Assembly (NCBI GenBank): GCA_964421355.1
Contig: CAYQWX010000009.1
Coordinates: 1 to 49,429 of the forward strand
From: JALTDM01 sp964421355
GTDB taxonomy: Bacteria; Bacteroidota; Bacteroidia; Bacteroidales; JALTDM01
DNA: 49,429 nucleotides
Reading direction: 5' to 3'
How positions within the stretch are numbered: the first letter of the stretch is position 1; every line of letters begins with the position of its first letter. Under the pieces are notes generated by a model. That model was not told the origin of the DNA and searched no databases. It saw only the letters and a program-made list of their open reading frames with translations. Below, one piece after another: positions 44,389-49,429 of the stretch. The position numbers and the translations under genes were made by a program.

Positions 44389-45443
44389 ACGAACTTTATT
44401 CAAACATAGAATACAAAAATTGGCTGCGTGAATTAAAACAAAAAATAAAAGCCGGTCAAATAAAAGCCGCTTTAAGTGTAAATTCCGAATTGATAAAGCT
44501 CTATTGGGAAATAGGAGCAATGATTGTTGAAAAACAAAAACAAAGCAAATGGGGCAGTGGTTTTATTGAGCAAACAGCAAAGGATTTGAGAAAGGAATTT
44601 CCGAATATAAAAGGTTTTTCAAAAGCAAACCTATATTTGATGAGGCGACTTTATATATTTTATAATCAGGGGGATATAAATGTTGAACAACTTGTTCCAC
44701 AAATACAGAGAGATAAATTATTGCAAATTCCGTGGGGACATCATGTGATGATTTTAAAAAAAATAAAAAATATCAACGAAGCCCTTTTTTACATCAACAA
44801 AACAATTGAGAACAATTGGAGCCGTTCGGTTTTGGAATATCAAATCGAAACAAACTTGTATGAACGGCAAGGTAAAGCCATTACCAATTTTGAAAATACA
44901 CTTCCGCAATCCGACAGCGATTTAGCCCGCGAATTGCTCAAAGACCCTTACAATTTCGATTTTATAACGCTCTCGGAAAATGCCAACGAAAAAGAATTGG
45001 AAGACAAATTAACACAACACATTACGGAATTTTTGTTGGAACTCGGCAAAGGTTTTGCCTATATGGGCAGACAATACAAACTTAAAGTAGGCGAAAAAGA
45101 ATTTTTTATCGACTTGCTGTTTTATCACACCAAACTAAAAGCCTATATTGTTATTGAGCTGAAAATGACGGAATTACAACCCGAATTTATCGGAAAACTC
45201 AATTTTTATGTTACTGCCGTTAATGAAATCGTAAAAGATGAAAGCGACCACCCGACTATTGGTATTTTATTGTGCAAAACAAAAGACAATGTAGTGGTGG
45301 ATTTTTCTATCAAAGACATTGGCAAGCCCATTGGTGTAAGTGAATTTTCTTACACACAACTGCCCGAAAATATTAGAAAACAATTACCGAGCGAAAACGA
45401 ATTTAAACAAATTTTAAGTGAAAACTATGGCAAAACAAAATAA
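44385..45443 (+). CDS. YhcG-type (DUF1016) PD-(D/E)XK nuclease
   Basis: The 352-residue protein has the DUF1016 N-terminal domain (about 5-160; ELIKLYWEIGAMI, GWG-like KWGSGFIEQTAKDLRKEFP, LPWGH-like IPWGHHVMI) and a C-terminal PD-(D/E)XK nuclease (about 185-335) with Asp243 and Glu258-x-Lys260 (FIDLLFYH...IVIELKM). The family is often found inside type I restriction loci, and its target is uncertain. Here it sits exactly between the two halves of the restriction-modification protein. Its start overlaps the upstream stop (ATGA) and its last 17 bp overlap the downstream ATG. AAAACTA occurs at 44374-44380 and again at 45421-45427. Confidence 0.9.
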   Translation: MNELYSNIEYKNWLRELKQKIKAGQIKAALSVNSELIKLYWEIGAMIVEKQKQSKWGSGFIEQTAKDLRKEFPNIKGFSKANLYLMRRLYIFYNQGDINVEQLVPQIQRDKLLQIPWGHHVMILKKIKNINEALFYINKTIENNWSRSVLEYQIETNLYERQGKAITNFENTLPQSDSDLARELLKDPYNFDFITLSENANEKELEDKLTQHITEFLLELGKGFAYMGRQYKLKVGEKEFFIDLLFYHTKLKAYIVIELKMTELQPEFIGKLNFYVTAVNEIVKDESDHPTIGILLCKTKDNVVVDFSIKDIGKPIGVSEFSYTQLPENIRKQLPSENEFKQILSENYGKTK

Positions 45444-46434
45444 AAATCTCGCACAGGTTTTCCACTACGACCTCTACGGAAAACGACAAGATAAATACAA
45501 TTTTCTTGATGCAAATTCCATTTCATCTATTGAGTGGAATGAATTAAATTACAAAGAACCTTATTACTTTTTTGTGCCAAAGGATTTTGAATTAGAAGAA
45601 AAGTATAAAAAAGGATTTAAAATTGATGAATTATTTTATGAAAAAGCAACTGGTATAAAAACACAAAGAGATGATGCCAATATTTTTTTTACAGAAAAAG
45701 AAAGAAAATTAATTTTTAATGATTTTATTAAACTAACAGAGAATGAATTAAAAGTGAAATATAAATTTAAAGATGTTAGGGATTGGAAAGTATCTTATGC
45801 AAAAAAAGATTTACTAGAAAATAGTATTTTAGAAACAAAAGTATTTTACCGAACTTTTGATATTAGATTTATGAATTATACAGGGAAAACTAAAGGTATA
45901 ATGGGATATCCGAGAAAAGAGATAATGCAAAATTTTAGAAAAAGTAACATTGGGTTAATAGCAACAAGACAAATCAGTGAGAGAAATTATTATCATATTT
46001 TTATTACTAAGTCAATAATAGATATGTGTTATATATCGAATAAGGGTAAAGAAAATAATTATATTTTCCCTCTCTACCTATACCCCGACCAAGAGAGTGA
46101 TGGTATTTTTGCCGAAGGCGGTTTAACCGAAAAAGGCAGGAAGCCCAACCTGAATATGGAAATTGTCAATCAAATAGCCGAAAAACTCGGCTTGCAATTT
46201 ACACCGGAAAAAGAAACAACCACCCCGTCAGCAGATGCTGACACCCCTCCTTACAAAGGAGGGGAACAAAGAGGNNNNNNNNNNNNNNNNNNNNNNNNNN
46301 NNNNNNNNNNNNNNNNNNNNNNNNNNNNNNNNNNNNNNNNNNNNNNNNNNNNNNNNNNNNNNNNNNNNNNNNNNCCACCCCGTCAGCAGATGCTGACACC
46401 CCTCCTTACAAAGGAGGGGAACAAAGAGGTATAA
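45427..46434 (+). CDS. Restriction-modification protein, target-recognition half (interrupted by an N gap)
   Basis: From MAKQNKNLAQVFHYDLYG onward the sequence is the continuation of the type IIG-like protein beyond the methyltransferase domain. It runs to LGLQFTPEKE at about 46218, then into repeat-encoded text (TPSADADTPPYKGGEQRG) and the 100-N gap. The stop at 46434 is only reached because the placeholder shifts the frame. If the two 55-nt copies flanking the gap are merged, the frame continues without a stop through the DUF559 domain to 47480, giving 632 residues. The variable recognition part (about 45470-46080) is much more AT-rich than its flanks. A GTG nine bases upstream of the ATG is a possible alternative start. 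Confidence 0.75.
   Translation: MAKQNKNLAQVFHYDLYGKRQDKYNFLDANSISSIEWNELNYKEPYYFFVPKDFELEEKYKKGFKIDELFYEKATGIKTQRDDANIFFTEKERKLIFNDFIKLTENELKVKYKFKDVRDWKVSYAKKDLLENSILETKVFYRTFDIRFMNYTGKTKGIMGYPRKEIMQNFRKSNIGLIATRQISERNYYHIFITKSIIDMCYISNKGKENNYIFPLYLYPDQESDGIFAEGGLTEKGRKPNLNMEIVNQIAEKLGLQFTPEKETTTPSADADTPPYKGGEQRXXXXXXXXXXXXXXXXXXXXXXXXXXXXXXXXXXPPRQQMLTPLLTKEGNKEV
46220..46429 (+). repeat. 55-nt direct repeat flanking the N gap
   Basis: Copies 46220-46274 and 46375-46429 are identical and end exactly at the gap edges. Each contains both palindromes of the cassette. It is either one copy shown twice or the edge of a longer tandem array. Confidence 0.85.
46275..46374. other. Assembly gap (100 N) inside the recognition half
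   Basis: Exactly 100 N. The 55 nt just before it (46220-46274) are identical to the 55 nt just after it (46375-46429), as expected when two overlapping contigs were joined without merging their shared k-mer. Confidence 0.97.
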
Positions 46435-46514
46435 ACCATTCTTTATCAAAAAACTTCGCTTCTGATTTAGTAGGGGAACAAAGCGGTAAAAACTCCCCTC
46501 CTGATTTAGGAGGG

Positions 46515-47480
46515 GTGTCCGAAGGACGGGGTGGTCAAGACCACAACACTTCCAAAGAACGAGCAGATAAAATCCACAACCTTCCCCACTTAAAAACTTT
46601 TCGCAAACAACTTCGCCACAACCTTACACCTGCCGAAGCAACCCTCTGGAATATGCTGAAAAACAAACAACTGAAAGGTAGGAAATTCCGCCGGCAACAT
46701 AGTGTAGGCAATTATATATTAGACTTTTATTGCCCAAGTGAAAAATTAGCCATAGAATTAGACGGCGAAGGTCATTTTCAAGCAACACAAGAAGAATACG
46801 ATTACGAACGCAATTTGTTTTTAAGCACTTTTGGAATTAAAGTTTTAAGGTTTGAAAACAAAGAAGTATTTGAAAATCCCGAAAAAGTGTTGGCGGCCAT
46901 AGAACAAGAATTTGGCTGGTATAACACCAGCCCCGTCCCTCCTTCAAAAGGCGGTGAAAGCAAGGGAAAGTTCGCACCGATAGACATTTTAGATTACATT
47001 TATGCAGTATTGCATTCGCCCACATACAGAGAAAAATACAAAGAATTTCTGAAAATAGATTTTCCGCGTGTGCCTTATCCAAAAGACAAAAATACTTTTT
47101 GGCAATTGGTAAAACTTGGTGGCGAATTAAGGCAAATCCACCTCTTGGAAAGCCCCAAAGTAGAGCAATTTATCACATCTTACCCGATTGACGGCGACAA
47201 TACAATTACAACAAAAATCAGTAAAAAGGACTGGCAAATAATTGACACAGAAAAGAAACTCGGCAGAATTTGGATAAACGACAAACAATATTTTGACAAC
47301 ATACCGCTTGTTGCTTGGGAGTTTTACATCGGTGGTTATCAACCTGCCCAAAAATGGCTCAAAGACCGTCGTGGCAGAACATTGAGCTTTGAAGATATTT
47401 TACACTATCAAAAAATTATCGTAGCCCTTACCGAAACCGACCGAATAATGAAAGAAATTGACAAAATTGATTTTGACTAA
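46515..47480 (+). CDS. DUF559/VSR-like endonuclease fused to the C-terminal part of the restriction-modification protein
   Basis: The frame has two unrelated parts. The first (to about residue 140) is a DUF559 endonuclease: FRKQLRHNLTPAEATLWNML, then GNYILDFYC and LAIELDGEGH with the acidic catalytic cluster, and VLRFENKEV. After the repeat-derived linker NTSPVPPSKGGES comes the C-terminal part of the restriction-modification protein (APIDILDYIYAVLHSPTYREKY to KEIDKIDFD, given by ends), including GGYQPAQKWLKDRRGR. The nominal start at 46515 is a GTG inside a palindrome and is probably not used: the same frame is open from 46377 at the gap edge. The whole is more likely the end of one long frame beginning at 45427. 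Confidence 0.8.
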   Translation: MSEGRGGQDHNTSKERADKIHNLPHLKTFRKQLRHNLTPAEATLWNMLKNKQLKGRKFRRQHSVGNYILDFYCPSEKLAIELDGEGHFQATQEEYDYERNLFLSTFGIKVLRFENKEVFENPEKVLAAIEQEFGWYNTSPVPPSKGGESKGKFAPIDILDYIYAVLHSPTYREKYKEFLKIDFPRVPYPKDKNTFWQLVKLGGELRQIHLLESPKVEQFITSYPIDGDNTITTKISKKDWQIIDTEKKLGRIWINDKQYFDNIPLVAWEFYIGGYQPAQKWLKDRRGRTLSFEDILHYQKIIVALTETDRIMKEIDKIDFD

Positions 47481-47579
47481 TAGCGTTCTAATATTTTAGC
47501 AACTTTTTTTAGCAAAAGGTTATATTATTAAGAGTGTAACATAATGGCACACCCGTGTTTTTGTCTACAAAGTATTTCA

Positions 47580-49253
47580 CTATTTATTTTGATATTTTTT
47601 GCTGGTTTTTCTTTTGGGACGAGTTTTACTATTTGATGTTTTAGTGCCATTTTTTGATTTAGCAAATTCTATTGATAAGTCCCTGCCCATAAATGATTTA
47701 TTGTTAATAGCATCTTTTAATTTATGAGCAAATTTGTCTTCTATTTCAAAAAAGGAAAAACTCCTTAATATTTCAATTTCTCCAACTTCAGGATTATATT
47801 TTCCCAAAGCGTTATTTATAAGTTCCAACAGTTGAGACGGAACCAATTTTTCTTTTTTCCCTACATTCAAAAACATTCGGGAAAAGTTTTGTCCTCTTTT
47901 TGTTTTATTGCTATAAGATTTTGTGTCATTGATGTTTATATCGCGTGAATTTTGATAATCTGATAATAATGAGTTTAGTTCTACTGTGACTAATTTGGCA
48001 ATTAACTCCTCTTTGGATAAATGTGCTAAATTATTGCTTACTTTTTCTAACAAATCATTAGGAAGTTTTGAGCAATCAACTTCAGATATTTTTCTACTCC
48101 ATGTATCAATTCGTTGGGCAAGCACTTCTTTTGTAGAAGGAACTTCTTTGTATTTGAAAGCAATACCTGTTTGTTGTTCTATTATCTTTAATTTTCCCTT
48201 TTCGCGAGGATTTATTATTGCAATGGAAACTCCTTTTTTCCCTGCTCGTCCGGTTCTACCGCTACGGTGAGTATAATATTCTGCTTGGTCTGGTAAATTG
48301 TAGTTAATTATATGAGTAAGGTTGTTTACATCTATTCCACGAGCGGCAACATCTGTTGCAACCATAAGTTGTATTTGTTTATTTTTAAACTTTTTCATTA
48401 CATTTTCCCGTTGTGCTTGGGAAAGGTCTCCATGAATAGCCTCCGTATTATAGCCGTCTTGCATAAGTTTAGCTGTAATTTCGGCTGTCTCTCTTCGTGT
48501 ACGGGTAAAAATTATACCATAAATATTAGGAATGCTGTCTATTATTCTTTTTAATGCTTCATATTTATTTTTCTGATTTACAATGTAATAGTTGTGTTCT
48601 ATTGTTTTTACTTTTTGGGTATTTACGGATGAGGTTATTTTTATAGTATCTCTCATGTATTTTTTTGAGATTTTTTCTATTTCTTTTGATAATGTTGCAG
48701 AGAACAAAAGAACTTGTTTGTCTTCGGGTGTGGTATCCAGTATAGCATCCAAATCTTCTTTGAATCCCATATTTAACATTTCGTCAGCTTCATCCAGTAC
48801 AAGAGTTTTTATATTATTCAAAAAGAGTTTTTTTCTTTCTATTAGGTCTTTTGCTCTTCCCGGAGTTGCTACTACTATCTGTACGCCTTTTTTAAGAGAA
48901 CGGATTTGATTTTCTATGCTACTACCTCCATAAACCGTAACTATGCTAAATCTTTTTATGTATTTTGCATAATTATTTAAATCACTCGTTATTTGTAATG
49001 CCAATTCGCGAGTAGGAGCAATTATGAGAGCCTGAATATCTTTATTTGATAGGTCTAAATTTTGTATTATTGGCAATCCAAATGCAGCAGTTTTTCCTGT
49101 TCCCGTTTCGGCAAGTGCTATTAAATCATTTTTATTTGAATTAAGTAATACGGGAATACATTTTTCTTGTATTGGGGTAGGAGTAACGAATCCTAAATCT
49201 TCTAAAGAAGATAATAATTCAGGTTTTAGGTTCATTTGTTTAAAAGTGTTCAT
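47580..49253 (-). CDS. DEAD-box RNA helicase with DbpA-type RNA-binding domain
   Basis: The 557-residue helicase has the Q motif (PTPIQEKCIP), motif I AETGTGKT (about 49-56), DEAD in VLDEADEMLNMGF (about 152-164), SAT, and RxxR motif VI HRSGRTGRAG (about 331-340). A helical dimerisation-like region (about 380-440), a DbpA-type RNA-binding domain (about 465-540) and a Lys/Ser-rich tail follow. This is the CsdA/DeaD layout, involved in ribosome assembly and RNA decay, often at low temperature. It is a single gene convergent with the restriction-modification locus. Its promoter contains a perfect palindrome. Confidence 0.93.
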   Translation of the reverse strand: MNTFKQMNLKPELLSSLEDLGFVTPTPIQEKCIPVLLNSNKNDLIALAETGTGKTAAFGLPIIQNLDLSNKDIQALIIAPTRELALQITSDLNNYAKYIKRFSIVTVYGGSSIENQIRSLKKGVQIVVATPGRAKDLIERKKLFLNNIKTLVLDEADEMLNMGFKEDLDAILDTTPEDKQVLLFSATLSKEIEKISKKYMRDTIKITSSVNTQKVKTIEHNYYIVNQKNKYEALKRIIDSIPNIYGIIFTRTRRETAEITAKLMQDGYNTEAIHGDLSQAQRENVMKKFKNKQIQLMVATDVAARGIDVNNLTHIINYNLPDQAEYYTHRSGRTGRAGKKGVSIAIINPREKGKLKIIEQQTGIAFKYKEVPSTKEVLAQRIDTWSRKISEVDCSKLPNDLLEKVSNNLAHLSKEELIAKLVTVELNSLLSDYQNSRDININDTKSYSNKTKRGQNFSRMFLNVGKKEKLVPSQLLELINNALGKYNPEVGEIEILRSFSFFEIEDKFAHKLKDAINNKSFMGRDLSIEFAKSKNGTKTSNSKTRPKRKTSKKYQNK

Positions 49254-49371
49254 AATTATAGTTTTTGTTTAATTGTTTTTTGTGAATGTAATATATGCTT
49301 AAAAAAGGAAAAGAAAGGAGTTATTCCTAAAAAATATTATTTGAAATATTTACAATTTCCTAACAGCGGCA

Positions 49372-49400
49372 CAAAGGTAGGTTAAAATATTTTAACACAA
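49372..49400 (-). promoter_or_regulatory. Promoter of the DEAD-box helicase gene with palindromic spacer
   Basis: On the minus strand GTTG (ending at 49398) and TACCTTTG (49379-49372) are 18 nt apart, close to consensus. The spacer holds the perfect 16-bp palindrome GTTAAAATATTTTAAC (49381-49396), placed so that a bound protein would block RNA polymerase. Confidence 0.55.
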
Positions 49401-49429
49401 CCAGTTTTATTGTTTTTTATCATTTTTTG

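Larger units (their letters stand above)
46219..46965 (+). mobile_element. Palindrome-bearing cassette with a DUF559 endonuclease, inserted in frame
   Basis: The unit begins after FTPEKE of the recognition half and ends before FAPIDILDYIYAV, where the host protein resumes. Its 5' part has the inverted repeat GTCAGCA-GA-TGCTGAC (46227-46242) and CCCCTCCTT/AAGGAGGGG hairpins at 46244-46264 (again at 46399-46419 after the gap) and 46495-46515. Its 3' part has a degenerate copy at about 46931-46956. Between them lies a DUF559 endonuclease. Both sides stay open in one frame, and the palindromes are read as PPYKGGE, PPDLGGV and PPSKGGE linkers. Similar C/T-rich palindromes with DUF559 genes are scattered in Bacteroidota genomes as I recall; mobility here is inference. 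Boundaries are approximate. Confidence 0.65.

Noticed and set aside
46220..46429. CRISPR-like repeat
   Set aside because: Only two copies, both at the edges of an N gap and containing coding palindromes; no spacers and no cas genes in the window.
46199..46449. Minus-strand frames over the N gap
   Set aside because: They run through placeholder N and palindromes and are shadows of the plus-strand frame.
42493..47480. Full type ISP (LlaGI-like) translocating enzyme
   Set aside because: No helicase motifs occur between the nuclease and methyltransferase domains, so a type IIG-like arrangement fits better.
1..49429. tRNA or rRNA genes, prophage, integrase
   Set aside because: Intergenic stretches were read on both strands and none showed tRNA-like cloverleaf sequence, rRNA sequence or phage genes; small ncRNAs cannot be excluded by eye.

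Overview
The window looks like a scaffold from an AT-rich member of the Bacteroidota, most likely Bacteroidales-like. The support is a complete Bat aerotolerance operon (MoxR, DUF58, BatA to BatE), a PorE-like type IX secretion protein, MtaB, LpxB, many lipoproteins, and promoters of the Bacteroidota type (TAnnTTTG at -7). Two runs of exactly 100 N are placeholder assembly gaps.

Layout. 1-1028: tail of an unknown gene, then phosphatidylserine decarboxylase. 1037-4178, minus: lipoprotein, TPR protein, MazG-like pyrophosphohydrolase and HemW. 4184-12644, minus: the Bat operon, read from MoxR leftwards and running into hemW. 12934-20703, minus: VanX-like dipeptidase, MtaB, OsmC, ferredoxin, pRiA4-ORF3-like protein, LuxC-like acyl-CoA reductase, Upp and the PorE-like protein. 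20923-25622, plus: Hpt, Adk, a CheR-like methyltransferase, RecR and a fused glycosyltransferase. 25797-29571, plus: quinol-dependent NO reductase, sulfide:quinone reductase-like flavoprotein and a small basic protein, a possible quinone-linked respiratory unit. 29628-36307, minus: lipoprotein with an ABC importer, LpxB and a 5'-nucleotidase. 36308-42451: a gene-poor stretch, a RecB homologue lacking its N-terminal motor half, a TerB/FHA/ABCG-type transporter and a membrane protein. 42493-47480, plus: a restriction-modification locus. 47580-49253, minus: a DEAD-box RNA helicase.

The most unusual part is the restriction-modification locus. It appears to be an ancestral single-chain nuclease-methyltransferase-specificity protein of about 1060 residues that has been interrupted twice without loss of reading frame. 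A YhcG-type (DUF1016) nuclease gene splits the catalytic and recognition halves, and both halves share one frame across a 7-bp direct repeat. A palindrome-bearing cassette encoding a DUF559/VSR-like endonuclease sits inside the recognition half. The N gap there is flanked by an exact 55-nt suffix-prefix overlap; merging the two copies gives one uninterrupted 632-codon frame. The locus therefore holds three different PD-(D/E)XK-type nuclease domains nested around one methyltransferase.
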